The position numbers and the translations under genes are program-made. Of a stretch of DNA of 64,000 nt, positions 34,561 through 43,839 are shown one piece after another. Under the pieces are notes generated by a model that had not been told where the DNA came from, did no database searches, and was given only the letters and a program-made list of their open reading frames with translations. The DNA is from Qipengyuania vulgaris (GTDB lineage: Bacteria > Pseudomonadota > Alphaproteobacteria > Sphingomonadales > Sphingomonadaceae): NCBI RefSeq assembly GCF_009827325.1, contig NZ_WTYC01000005.1:186001-250000 (forward strand), given 5' to 3'. How positions within the stretch are numbered: the first letter of the stretch is position 1; the number at the start of each line of letters is the position of its first letter.

Positions 34561-36900
34561 TTAGATCGGGGTTCCGTCCTGGTCGCGGAATATCTCGCGG
34601 CGACCGACGTGATTGGCAGGACCAACCAGACCTTCCTCTTCCATCCGCTCGATCCACTTGGCAGCGGTGTTGTATCCCACGCCCATCTGGCGCTGGAGCC
34701 AGGAACCGGACGCCTTCTGGTTTTCGATTACGATCTGGCAGGCCTGCCGGTACTTGCGCTCTTCCGGATTGTCGGACGCGGTGAACTCGTCCTCGAAATT
34801 GAAGCCGCCGTCTTCCGGTTCTTCGGTGACTGCATCGACGTAATCTGGCTTGCCCTGTTCGCGCCAGTGGTCGGCCACACGTTCCACCTCGTCATCCGCC
34901 ACGAACGGCCCGTGCACGCGCACCACGGCGCCCGTGTTGGGCTTGTAGAGCATGTCGCCCTTGCCCAGCAGCTGCTCTGCACCCTGTTCGCCGAGGATGG
35001 TGCGACTGTCGATCCGGCTGGTGACTTTGAAACTGATACGGGTCGGAAGGTTCGCCTTGATGACGCCAGTAATGACATCGACCGAGGGACGCTGCGTCGC
35101 CATGATCAGGTGAATCCCGGCGGCGCGTGATTTCTGGGACAGGCGCTGGATCAGCACCTCGATCTCCTTGCCGACGGTGACCATGAGATCGGCAAGTTCG
35201 TCGACGATCAGGACGATCAACGGCAGCGGTTCGTAATCGAGCTGCTCTTCCTCGTAGAGCTCCTCGCCCGTTTCCGCATCGAAACCGGTCTGCACCCGGC
35301 GGCCGAGCGGCTTCCCCTTGGCAGCAGCGGTTTTCACCTTCTCGTTGAAGCCCGCAATGTTTCGCGAGTTGACGCTCGACATCATGCGGTAGCGCTTTTC
35401 CATCTCCTCGACCGCCCATTTGAGCGCACGGACCGACTTGGCGGGTTCGGTGACCACCGGGCTCAGGAGATGCGGGATGTCGTCATAGGTCTTGAGTTCG
35501 AGCACCTTGGGATCGATCAGGATCAGGCGGCACTCGTCCGGCGTGAAGCGGTACAATAGCGACAGCAGGATCGCGTTGAGGCCCACCGACTTACCTGAGC
35601 CCGTAGTACCGGCAACAAGCAAGTGCGGCATGGCGGCAAGATCGGCGATGATGGGCTCGCCCGCGATGTCCTTGCCGAGGATCATCGGCAGGATGCCCTT
35701 GTGATCGACGAACGCGCTGGACGTGGCCAGTTCCTTGTAGCTGACCATCTGCCGGTCGGCATTGGGCAGTTCGATGCCGATCACCGTCTTGCCCGGGATC
35801 GGGCTGACACGCGCGCTGATCGCGCTCATATTGCGGGCGATGTCTTCCGCCAGCCCGACCACCCGGCTGGCCTTGATGCCGGGCGCGGGCTCGAGTTCGT
35901 ACATGGTCACGACCGGTCCTGCGCGCACGGCGGTAATCTCGCCCTTCACGTTGAAATCGTCGAGCACGTTTTCGAGCAGGCGCGCGTTTCGCTCCAGCGC
36001 GATCTTATCCAGTTTCGCCACCTTCTGCTCAGGCTGGTCGGCGAGCAATTCGTGACTCGGCAACTGGTAGTTGGCGAACATGTCGCGCTGGCTGGGTTTG
36101 GCCGTCTGGGAGGGGGCCGGCGCTGAAATGGGATCGGCGATCTCGGGCGCGCGGCGGACAGCAGCGACCGGCTCGGTCGTTTCCTCGTCACCGGTCTCGA
36201 CCGGAGCGCGTTTTGCGCGCTTCTGCTTCTTGGATGCAAGGGGCACATCGATTTCGGAAAGCTGCGGGCGACGCTTGAGCATTCCGGGCAATGTGAAAAA
36301 CTGTGCCCATTCGATGGCGAAGACCTTCGTCACCAGCGCCAGCGCGCCGCCCAAGGCGACAAGACCGATCCCGGCAATGATCCAGCCGGAAAATGCGCCG
36401 CCGAAACGCGTCGCGACAGCCTCGATTGCTCCGGCCCCGAGCAACCCGGCGGTGCCCCCGCCGCCCGCAGGGAAAATCCCGGGGCTATCCTGAAACAAAA
36501 GCGAGATGACCGTGCCGAGCAGCACCATTGCGAGCACAAGCAAGGCAAACGGAATCCACCACTTGCCGGGCGTTTCCTCCTCATCCGGATCTTCCACTCC
36601 GGTCCACAACCGGCGCGCGGAAATCCACAAGAGCGGGAGCAGCAGAAGCGCAGGGAGACCAAACCAGAAATAGGCCTGATCGGCGGCCCAGGCACCGCTT
36701 GCCCCCATCCAGTTGGAAATGTCGCTGCCCGAGGCAGCGGTCGAGGCGCTGGGGTCGGTCTGCGTATAGCTGAACAGTGCCAGAGCAAGGAACAGCAGGA
36801 GCGCGAACAGTACGCCTGCGCTCACCATATGCGTCGCACGGCGCAGGGAACGGCGAAAGGCCGCCCGCCAATCGGGTTTGGCGCCTGCGCGCGTTGCCAT
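34561..36900 (-). CDS. ftsK: DNA translocase FtsK
   Basis: FtsK pumps DNA at the septum and activates XerCD recombination at dif. The 779-residue product has four N-terminal transmembrane helices (about 25-45, 76-95, 115-136, 172-192), a linker of 80-100 residues, and the motor: Walker A GTTGSGKS (431-438), Walker B VLIVDELADLM, LIMATQRPSVDVITG, and a C-terminal gamma winged helix that reads KOPS (GYNTAAKWIERMEEEGLVG). The start is ATG 36900 (MATRAGAKPDW) with AAGGGA upstream; the longer frame is not supported. It is followed by DUF389. Confidence 0.97.
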   Translation of the reverse strand: MATRAGAKPDWRAAFRRSLRRATHMVSAGVLFALLLFLALALFSYTQTDPSASTAASGSDISNWMGASGAWAADQAYFWFGLPALLLLPLLWISARRLWTGVEDPDEEETPGKWWIPFALLVLAMVLLGTVISLLFQDSPGIFPAGGGGTAGLLGAGAIEAVATRFGGAFSGWIIAGIGLVALGGALALVTKVFAIEWAQFFTLPGMLKRRPQLSEIDVPLASKKQKRAKRAPVETGDEETTEPVAAVRRAPEIADPISAPAPSQTAKPSQRDMFANYQLPSHELLADQPEQKVAKLDKIALERNARLLENVLDDFNVKGEITAVRAGPVVTMYELEPAPGIKASRVVGLAEDIARNMSAISARVSPIPGKTVIGIELPNADRQMVSYKELATSSAFVDHKGILPMILGKDIAGEPIIADLAAMPHLLVAGTTGSGKSVGLNAILLSLLYRFTPDECRLILIDPKVLELKTYDDIPHLLSPVVTEPAKSVRALKWAVEEMEKRYRMMSSVNSRNIAGFNEKVKTAAAKGKPLGRRVQTGFDAETGEELYEEEQLDYEPLPLIVLIVDELADLMVTVGKEIEVLIQRLSQKSRAAGIHLIMATQRPSVDVITGVIKANLPTRISFKVTSRIDSRTILGEQGAEQLLGKGDMLYKPNTGAVVRVHGPFVADDEVERVADHWREQGKPDYVDAVTEEPEDGGFNFEDEFTASDNPEERKYRQACQIVIENQKASGSWLQRQMGVGYNTAAKWIERMEEEGLVGPANHVGRREIFRDQDGTPI

Positions 36901-36956
36901 TACAATATTCCCTTCTGCCGTCTTACCTGCAGTATGAATCCTCGGCGAGTCCGAGG

Positions 36957-37484
36957 TCAAGCGCTCTTCGTCGAGGGGAGCCCGTCGATCGCCCCCCAAC
37001 GCGGCCAATCGAGCTCTCTCGCCCGTTCGTGGGTCATGCCGCCAAGCGCGATGACTGGCACCGGAGAACGCTGCGCCAGGGCATGAAATCGCTCTATACC
37101 CAATGTCGGCGCCCCCGGATGCGAGGAGGTCGGAAACACCGGAGAGAGAAAGATAGCGTCGGCACCGCTTTCGGCAGCCGCCCGAATCTCGGCCTCGTCA
37201 TGCGCTGTCGCGAGTTGCAATCCCGGACCAACGGGTCTGGTTTTTCCATAGGTGCCATCCGCGCCCCAATCCTGGTCGCCTGCAAGGATGACCAAGTGCC
37301 CCAATTCGCGAGCGAGCCTCGCCAATGCTTCGAAGCGTTCGCGCCGCGCCGTGGCATCAAGATGATAATGCCGGAAAACAAAGCCCGAACCGCGCGGCAA
37401 GCTGCGCAGCGCCGCCTCCAGCCGCGTGTCGTTTCGAGCATCGGATAACAGCCACAGCAAGGGAAGGGTCTGGCGCGAGATCAT
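36957..37484 (-). CDS. ThiE/TenI-like protein, probably not a standard thiamine phosphate synthase
   Basis: A 175-residue TIM-barrel protein of the thiamine phosphate synthase/TenI superfamily. The C-terminal half is clear: ATAHDEAEIRAAAESGADA, then LSPVFPTSSHPGAPTLG and VPVIALGGM. The N-terminal half lacks the pyrophosphate-binding G-V-H-L-G-Q-x-D signature, where AGDQDWGADGTYGKTRP stands instead. The start used is ATG 37484; an upstream ATG at 37523 would run into the divergent yggS gene at 37507. It sits 56 nt before ftsK. A TenI-like hydrolase/isomerase is more likely than ThiE, but the substrate is unknown. Confidence 0.72.
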   Translation of the reverse strand: MISRQTLPLLWLLSDARNDTRLEAALRSLPRGSGFVFRHYHLDATARRERFEALARLARELGHLVILAGDQDWGADGTYGKTRPVGPGLQLATAHDEAEIRAAAESGADAIFLSPVFPTSSHPGAPTLGIERFHALAQRSPVPVIALGGMTHERARELDWPRWGAIDGLPSTKSA

Positions 37485-37506
37485 GCGCGCGCTATAGCGC
37501 GAGACG

Positions 37507-38172
37507 ATGGAAAAGGCAGACACTCCGCTTCAATCGGTCCTTCATTCGGTCCAGGCTAGCTGCAAGCGCGCGCGGCGCGATCCCGGCGAGGTCACTCTGG
37601 TGGCGGTAAGCAAGAGGCATCCGGCTTCCGCGATCGAGCCCCTGCTGATCGAAGGTCACCGCCATTTCGGCGAGAATCGCGTGCAGGAGGCGCAGGAAAA
37701 ATGGCCTGCGCTTCGCGAAGAGCATCCGGGTGTCCGGTTGCACCTTGTTGGACAATTGCAATCGAACAAGGCGGAAGATGCAGCGGCGCTGTTCGACGTG
37801 ATCCATTCGCTCGACCGGCCAAGCCTCGTGAAGGCCTTGGCCAAGGCGTTCGACAAGACCGGACGGCAAGTGCCCTGCTTCGTGCAGGTCGATGTCGGCG
37901 ACGAACCGCAAAAGGGCGGCTGCCCGGTAAGTAAACTACCCGGCCTGCTGGCATCGGCGCGCGACGCCGAAATCCCGCTTGCCGGCCTGATGTGCCTGCC
38001 GCCCGCCGATCTCGAACCGGCACCCTTCTTCGCCCTCCTCGACAAGCTGGCGCGGGATCATGGCCTCGACGGTCGCAGCATGGGTATGAGCGGCGACTAC
38101 GAAACCGCGATCATGCTCGGCGCGACGCATATCCGTGTCGGCACTGCCCTTTTCGGCGAGAGATCGTCCTGA
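37507..38172 (+). CDS. YggS/PLPBP pyridoxal-phosphate homeostasis protein
   Basis: A 221-residue single-domain PLP-binding protein related to the N-terminal domain of alanine racemase. PLP Lys36 lies in TLVAVSKRHPAS; HFGENRVQEAQEKW and RLHLVGQLQSNK follow, and the phosphate-binding MGMSGDYETAIMLGATHIRVGTALFG closes the fold. It acts in vitamin B6 and amino-acid homeostasis with no known catalytic activity. The gene starts 22 nt from the divergent ThiE/TenI-like gene and ends at a strong terminator. Confidence 0.95.
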   Translation: MEKADTPLQSVLHSVQASCKRARRDPGEVTLVAVSKRHPASAIEPLLIEGHRHFGENRVQEAQEKWPALREEHPGVRLHLVGQLQSNKAEDAAALFDVIHSLDRPSLVKALAKAFDKTGRQVPCFVQVDVGDEPQKGGCPVSKLPGLLASARDAEIPLAGLMCLPPADLEPAPFFALLDKLARDHGLDGRSMGMSGDYETAIMLGATHIRVGTALFGERSS

Positions 38173-38174
38173 GA

Positions 38175-38206
38175 CAAAAAAGGGGCGCCCGAAAGCGCCC
38201 CTTTTC
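38175..38206. terminator. Bidirectional Rho-independent terminator
   Basis: An 11-bp stem (38178-38188 with 38195-38205) with a CCGAAA loop sits between yggS and the convergent TonB receptor gene. The plus strand has four T in the stem end and the minus strand six T, so it can end transcripts from both sides. Confidence 0.9.
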
Positions 38207-38230
38207 AAACTACCAAAGCGATGACCCGCG

Positions 38231-40993
38231 TCAGAATTCGCCCCGCAGGGTAATGCCGTAGGTGCGCGGTTCGGCGAGGAAGGCCGAATAGGTCTGCTGT
38301 TCAGCCACGAAGGGCGTGTTGAAGGCCACCTGCGTGTAATCCTTGTCGAACATGTTCTGCACCCAGCCCTCAATCGCAAACCGGTCCGCGATGTTGGTTA
38401 GACCGATGCGACCGTTCACGATTACGTAGCCATCCTGCTCCTTGCCGTAGAGCAGATCCGAACCAGTGTTGTAATCGCTCACGAGGCGGCTGTTGACGAA
38501 CACCAGGCCACGCATGCCACTGTTTCCGATCGGTGGGGTCCAGGAAAGCGAACTCGTCACGGTTATCTCGGGCGCGTTCGACATGTTGTCGCCGGGAAGC
38601 AGCCGCAGCGCGGGGTCCAGCGGAGCACCGCTATCATTCCCGATAAGATCATTCTGGAAGCTGGTATCGGCATAAGTAAGGCCGACATTGATACCAAAAT
38701 CCGACGCAGGATTAAGGGTGGCCTCGATCTCGACGCCCTGAGCGATTACACCAGGAACGACATTATCGGAACTGCACGCGCCGGTAGTGGCGCTTGAATC
38801 GCGGTCCGCACCGCCCAGGTCATCGCTGCAGGCATTGATATTCTGCACCAGGTAAACCGTACCATTGAAGGTATTGAGCTGGAAATTGCTGAACTCCTGA
38901 CGGAATGCAGCAAGGCTGAGGCCGAATTCCCGGGTCGAGTATTTTGCACCGAGTTCGAAAGCATCGACGGTTTCTTCGTCGAATCGCAGGTTGCCGACAT
39001 CGATATTGGTCACATCAAGCGCGACCGGCGGTGCCAAAGCAGAACGGTCCAAGTTGAACCCCCCTGCCTTGTAGCCGCGCGAATACGAGGCGTAGAGCAA
39101 CAGATCATCGGTCGGCTTATAGCTAAGGACCGCAGTGCCGGTAAATTCATCCTCGTCCCGGCTGTCGGAAAGCGAAAGCCCGTCCAGTTCCGCAGTCGAA
39201 TTGCCTTGGCACGAGAGGCCCAGGAGACCGCCGGCAAAGGCCTGTAGTGCGGGTACTCCAAGCAACGGAGTAAGCAGCGCGCGGTTGGTCGGGCACACGG
39301 TGTTGTCGTTCCCGAACGTGGCGTCGAAGTCCTTGGTTTCGCTTGTATAACGAAGCCCAAGTGTCAGATCCAACCGGTCAGTTATGTGGAAAATATTATG
39401 CGTAAAGACCGCAAAGCTCTCGCTCTGCTGGTTGTAGACATCGCCCGTCCCGCCCAGATCATTGAGGGTCGCAAGATTATTGATCCCTGCAACGATGGCC
39501 GGCGTCGCAGCACCGAACACCGCGCCGCTCTGGATTGCCCCAAAGGCAGCTGGGCTGAAGCAATTGGCCTGGGTTGTATCAGGCACGGTGATCCCCAGCG
39601 GTCCCAGGGAAGGCTGCAATGCATTGGCAAGGCGGCAATTGGCGAACGTGCCGTAATCGTTACCAAAGCGCAGATTGTCACGTGATTGCAGTTTCTCGTT
39701 GGCGTAGAAACCGCCGACGAGCCATTCGAGCCGATCATTGAAAGTCGAACCCGAGAGGCGGAGTTCCTGAGTGAAGGTCTCGAACTCGCGGGCCCCAGCA
39801 TTGTCACCCGGTGCGCGATAGAGGATATCGACCTGGGTGTAATCCGTATCGGAAGCCTGGTTGTTGGAATATTCGCGGTAACCTGTGATCGAAGTCAGCG
39901 TAGTATTGCCAAAGTTCCAGTTCAACTCACCCGAGACGCCGAAATCTTCGGTTTCGCCGAAATACGAGCGGCCCGGAGTGACGTAAATGTCGCGGTTGAA
40001 CGTTCCTCCGTTGAGCGCAGCAGGATTCTGACCCAGACCAAGCAGGATGGGAATGATCGGGTTGGAGGTGCTCGTCAGAGCCGGGGTCGCCGTTCCTGGA
40101 TAATCGAACTTCGCTTCTGCGGATAGGGGAGGAATATCGTCGCTCAGCCGGGCGAGCGGGGCGAAGTCGGTCTGCACGAAGGTTGCCGCGCAGCAGGCTT
40201 CGTCCTTCTTGGAATAATCGCCGACAATACGGAAACTGATATCCTCACTGGGTTCGAACAGGACCTGTCCGCGCAGGAGATATCGATCGCGATTGTTCAC
40301 ATCTGTGTCGTTGACGACATCATTATAGAAACCGTCGCGCTGGAAGAAGACACCGTCGATACGTGCGGCAATCGTGTCGGACACGGGGCCGGTGACCCCA
40401 GCCTCCAAACGGAGCGCATCGTAGTTACCGTATGTGATCGAGCCATGCCCGCCGAAATTGAATTCGGGCGCCGCAGTGTAGATCGAAATCAGGCCAGCAG
40501 AAGAATTGCGTCCGCCCAGCGTACCCTGCGGACCGCGGAGGATTTCGATGCGGTCGAGGGGGCCAAGTTCGCTCAGAGCGTTACCCGAGCGCGAACGATA
40601 GACGCCGTCGACAAAAACCGCGACCGAGCTTTCAAGACCAGCATTGTCGCCAACAGTACCGATGCCGCGAATACGGGCGGATCCGTTTGCTTCGTTGCCG
40701 GTCGACGAGACGAGAAGCGATGGCGCTACCTGCGTCAATTCGCGAATATCGTTCGTGCCCGACCGCTGGAGTTGTTCGGAGGAAACTGCATTGATCGCGA
40801 CCGGAACATCGGCCAGCACCTGCTCGCGGCCCTGTGCGGTCACGACGATCACGGGCGCCCCGTCATCTACGTCCGCATTGTCGATGATGTCGCCTTCTTC
40901 GGCGACTTCCTGTGCCATCGCCGCCTGAGGCAGCAAGGTGAAACCTGCGCCCAGAATAGCGAGCGTGCGCAACGAATGCTTAGTCTTCCTCAT
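38231..40993 (-). CDS. TonB-dependent outer-membrane receptor
   Basis: A 920-residue receptor with a signal peptide ending QAAMAQ and a plug domain: VIVVTAQGREQVLADVPVA, RIRGIG, SVAVFVDGVYRSRSGNALSE, and LDRIEILRGPQGTLGGRNSSAG, then a long beta barrel ending GITLRGEF. The terminal Phe suits outer-membrane assembly. This is the sphingomonad type of receptor used for iron chelates, vitamins or oligosaccharides; the substrate is not shown. The start at ATG 40993 was chosen because AAGGAGAGG lies 7 nt ahead; an 11-codon longer frame has no such site. Genes for TonB are not here. Confidence 0.94.
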   Translation of the reverse strand: MRKTKHSLRTLAILGAGFTLLPQAAMAQEVAEEGDIIDNADVDDGAPVIVVTAQGREQVLADVPVAINAVSSEQLQRSGTNDIRELTQVAPSLLVSSTGNEANGSARIRGIGTVGDNAGLESSVAVFVDGVYRSRSGNALSELGPLDRIEILRGPQGTLGGRNSSAGLISIYTAAPEFNFGGHGSITYGNYDALRLEAGVTGPVSDTIAARIDGVFFQRDGFYNDVVNDTDVNNRDRYLLRGQVLFEPSEDISFRIVGDYSKKDEACCAATFVQTDFAPLARLSDDIPPLSAEAKFDYPGTATPALTSTSNPIIPILLGLGQNPAALNGGTFNRDIYVTPGRSYFGETEDFGVSGELNWNFGNTTLTSITGYREYSNNQASDTDYTQVDILYRAPGDNAGAREFETFTQELRLSGSTFNDRLEWLVGGFYANEKLQSRDNLRFGNDYGTFANCRLANALQPSLGPLGITVPDTTQANCFSPAAFGAIQSGAVFGAATPAIVAGINNLATLNDLGGTGDVYNQQSESFAVFTHNIFHITDRLDLTLGLRYTSETKDFDATFGNDNTVCPTNRALLTPLLGVPALQAFAGGLLGLSCQGNSTAELDGLSLSDSRDEDEFTGTAVLSYKPTDDLLLYASYSRGYKAGGFNLDRSALAPPVALDVTNIDVGNLRFDEETVDAFELGAKYSTREFGLSLAAFRQEFSNFQLNTFNGTVYLVQNINACSDDLGGADRDSSATTGACSSDNVVPGVIAQGVEIEATLNPASDFGINVGLTYADTSFQNDLIGNDSGAPLDPALRLLPGDNMSNAPEITVTSSLSWTPPIGNSGMRGLVFVNSRLVSDYNTGSDLLYGKEQDGYVIVNGRIGLTNIADRFAIEGWVQNMFDKDYTQVAFNTPFVAEQQTYSAFLAEPRTYGITLRGEF

Positions 40994-41079
40994 CGGGAAA
41001 CCCTCTCCTTGGTTTATCTCTCGCAAGAATCAGTGGCTGATTCGCAACCCAAGTGCAACAATCTTCCTGCAAACGTATG

Positions 41080-43839
41080 CTACGCGTCTTCCAACCGTGC
41101 CTGCATTGCATCACCTGCCGCCTCTGCAAGGCGCGCTTCGAGCCGGTTCCGGCGCTCGCCCTCGGCCAGTTTATCGCCCGTCAGATCCGTGACGTAGAAG
41201 GTATCGACCGCACGCTCGCCGTAGTTCGTGATATGGGCCGAATGAACGACCAGCCGGCTTTCAAACAGCACGCGGGCGAGGCGGTTGAGCAGCGCCGGTC
41301 GGTCGCGGGCATTGACCTCTATCACGGTGAACCGGTTCGAAGCCTTGTTGTCGAACAGCACGCGCGGGCTCACATCGAAAGCCTTCGACCTGCTGTGCGG
41401 CAATGGTCTTTGAGCCAGCCTGGGAGTCAGGTCGATCCGGTTGGCAAGCGCATCGGCAATGCTTTTCTTCAGGCGCTCCAGCTGCTGTTCTTCGCGAAAC
41501 GGTGCGCCATGCGGATCCTGCACGAGGAAATTGTCGAGCGCCCAGCCGGATCGCGTGGTGTGAATGCGCGCATCGATGATGTTGCCGCCGGCAAGGTGGA
41601 TGCCGCCAGCGATCCGGTAAAAGAGCCCCGGATGGTCGGCAGCGATCACGGTCACCAGGGTCGCGCCGCGCGCATCGTAGAATTCGCAGTGCACCGATAG
41701 CTGGTGTTCCTGCGCGCGCGCGTCGGCATAATGCACGAGGTTGAGAGCAACGATATCGACTGGCTCCGCAATCCAGTAGGCATCGTCGAGCACCGTGCCG
41801 AACTCTTCCACGAGAGCGGCTTTTTCTTCCAGCACGTCGGCGACCTGCGCCTTCTTCGCGGCAACCTTCTCCTTGCGACCTTGCCGCATGTGACCGAGCC
41901 GGAGCCTTTCCGATGACGCATCGTAGAGTTCGCCGAGCAGTTGGCCCTTCCAGCTGTTCCATGTGCCCGGTCCGACTGCCCGAATGTCGACCGCCGTGAG
42001 GATGGCGAGGTGGCGCAGACGCTCGATGCTCTGCACCTGCGCTACATAATCCTCGATCGTCTTGGGATCGGTGAGATCGCGTTTCTGGGCAGTGTGGCTC
42101 ATCAGCAAGTGGTTCAGTACCAGCCAGGCCACGAGTTCGGTCTCGCTCTCCGACAAGCCGAAACGGGGGCACAATTCCTCAGCCACCTCAGCGCCCAGTA
42201 CCGAATGATCGCCGCCGCGCCCCTTGGCGATATCGTGCAGCAGGGCCGCAACATAGGCGACCCGGCGCGAGCCTACCTTGTGGATCAGCCGCGAAGCACG
42301 CGGGTGATCATGCTTGAGTTCGCCCTTCTCGATCTTGTTGAGCAGGCCGATCGCGCGGATGGTGTGTTCATCCACCGTATAATGGTGATACATATCGAAC
42401 TGCATCTGCGCATTGACCCTGCCGAAATCCGGCACGAAGCGGCCGAAAACGCCTGCCTCGTTCATCCAGCGCAGGACCATTTCGGGATCGTTCCGCCCGC
42501 ATAGCAGGTCGAGGAAAATGGCGTTGGCGCGCGGGTCTTCGCGCACCGCCTGATCGATCAATTTGGAGTCGCGGTTCGCCTGCCGCATCGTCTCGGGGTG
42601 AATTTCGAGACCTTCGGCTTCCGCAATCTGGAATATCTCGATCAGCCGCACGGGGTCCTTGGCAAACCAGTCGTCCGAAGGCGCGGCGATACGCCCTCCG
42701 AATACCCGGCAACCCTTCACCATGCGCGGCTTGGGCTTGAACCCGGCGAAGAACCCCTTTCGAGCCGATCGCTGGGCGAGGTCGTCCTCGATATGGGCGA
42801 GAAACACACCCGTCAGGCTACCCACGCGTTTCGCCTGCATGAAATAGAACTGCATGAACCGTTCGACCGCGCTCTTCCCGGGGCGGTCGGCGTAATTCAT
42901 GCGCTCGGCCACTTGCCGTTGGAGATCGAAGGTCAACCGGTCCTCGGTACGCCCGGTGAGGATATGCATGTGGCACCGGACGGCAAGCAGGAAACGCTCC
43001 GCCCGGCGGAAGCTGCGATACTCCGCATCCGTCATCAGGCCGGCATCGACGAGTTCCGAGGCGCTGGAGACGCGGTGAATGAACTTCCCGATCCAGTAGA
43101 GCGTCTGCAAATCGCGCAGGCCGCCCTTACCGTCCTTCACATTGGGTTCGACGACATAGCGGCTGTCGCCCATGCGTTTGTGACGCGCGTTTCGCTCTTC
43201 CAGTTTCTGAGTCAGAAACGCCTGCTCGCTGCCTCTGACGACTTCGCTCGTGTAGCGCTGCTCGCCTTCATCGTAGAGTGAGCGATCGCCCCAGACATAG
43301 CGCCCCTCGAGCAATGCTGTACGGATGGTGAGGTCGTCCTTCGCCAGCCGGATCGCTTCGTCGAGAGTACGGGTGGAATGGCCGATCTTGAGACCGAGAT
43401 CCCACATCAGATAGAGAATGGCTTCGACCACCTGCTCGCACCAAGCGTTCCGCCGTTCCCCCACGAGGAAGGCGATGTCCACATCGGAGTATGGCGCCAT
43501 TTCGCTGCGGCCATATCCGCCCACAGCCATGACCGCGAGCCGTTCGCCCGCGCTGCGATTGGGGTTGGGATAGGTGTGCTGCGTGACGTATTCGTGGATT
43601 ACGCGAACAAGCTGGTCGACGAGAAAGGAGTAGCCGCCAGCCACCGCATGGCCGGCCGAAGGATGCGCTTCCAGGCGCCGCTCCATTTCGCCGCGCCCCC
43701 GGTCGAGCGCCTGTTTCAGCAACTCGACCACCGGCTGGCGGGATGCGTCTCCATACTCCTCGACCAGCGCTTCGATCCGGGAAGCAATTTCGCGCCGGTC
43801 GAAGATCGCGCGCTGGTCGGTGATCACTGGTTCGGTCAA
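41080..43839 (-). CDS. glnD: [Protein-PII] uridylyltransferase / uridylyl-removing enzyme
   Basis: GlnD senses glutamine and modifies PII. The 919-residue product has the nucleotidyltransferase motif GGYGRSEMAPYSDVDIAF (107-124), the HD hydrolase domain (AALLHDIAKGRGGDHS) and two C-terminal ACT domains (VTVIAADHPGLFYRIAGG and VIEVNARDRPALLNRLARV) that bind glutamine. All domains are intact. The ATG at 43839 overlaps the stop of the acyl-CoA synthetase gene by 4 nt (43836-43839), an unusual neighbour for a nitrogen sensor. The TonB receptor gene follows 86 nt later on the same strand. Confidence 0.97.
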   Translation of the reverse strand: MTEPVITDQRAIFDRREIASRIEALVEEYGDASRQPVVELLKQALDRGRGEMERRLEAHPSAGHAVAGGYSFLVDQLVRVIHEYVTQHTYPNPNRSAGERLAVMAVGGYGRSEMAPYSDVDIAFLVGERRNAWCEQVVEAILYLMWDLGLKIGHSTRTLDEAIRLAKDDLTIRTALLEGRYVWGDRSLYDEGEQRYTSEVVRGSEQAFLTQKLEERNARHKRMGDSRYVVEPNVKDGKGGLRDLQTLYWIGKFIHRVSSASELVDAGLMTDAEYRSFRRAERFLLAVRCHMHILTGRTEDRLTFDLQRQVAERMNYADRPGKSAVERFMQFYFMQAKRVGSLTGVFLAHIEDDLAQRSARKGFFAGFKPKPRMVKGCRVFGGRIAAPSDDWFAKDPVRLIEIFQIAEAEGLEIHPETMRQANRDSKLIDQAVREDPRANAIFLDLLCGRNDPEMVLRWMNEAGVFGRFVPDFGRVNAQMQFDMYHHYTVDEHTIRAIGLLNKIEKGELKHDHPRASRLIHKVGSRRVAYVAALLHDIAKGRGGDHSVLGAEVAEELCPRFGLSESETELVAWLVLNHLLMSHTAQKRDLTDPKTIEDYVAQVQSIERLRHLAILTAVDIRAVGPGTWNSWKGQLLGELYDASSERLRLGHMRQGRKEKVAAKKAQVADVLEEKAALVEEFGTVLDDAYWIAEPVDIVALNLVHYADARAQEHQLSVHCEFYDARGATLVTVIAADHPGLFYRIAGGIHLAGGNIIDARIHTTRSGWALDNFLVQDPHGAPFREEQQLERLKKSIADALANRIDLTPRLAQRPLPHSRSKAFDVSPRVLFDNKASNRFTVIEVNARDRPALLNRLARVLFESRLVVHSAHITNYGERAVDTFYVTDLTGDKLAEGERRNRLEARLAEAAGDAMQARLEDA

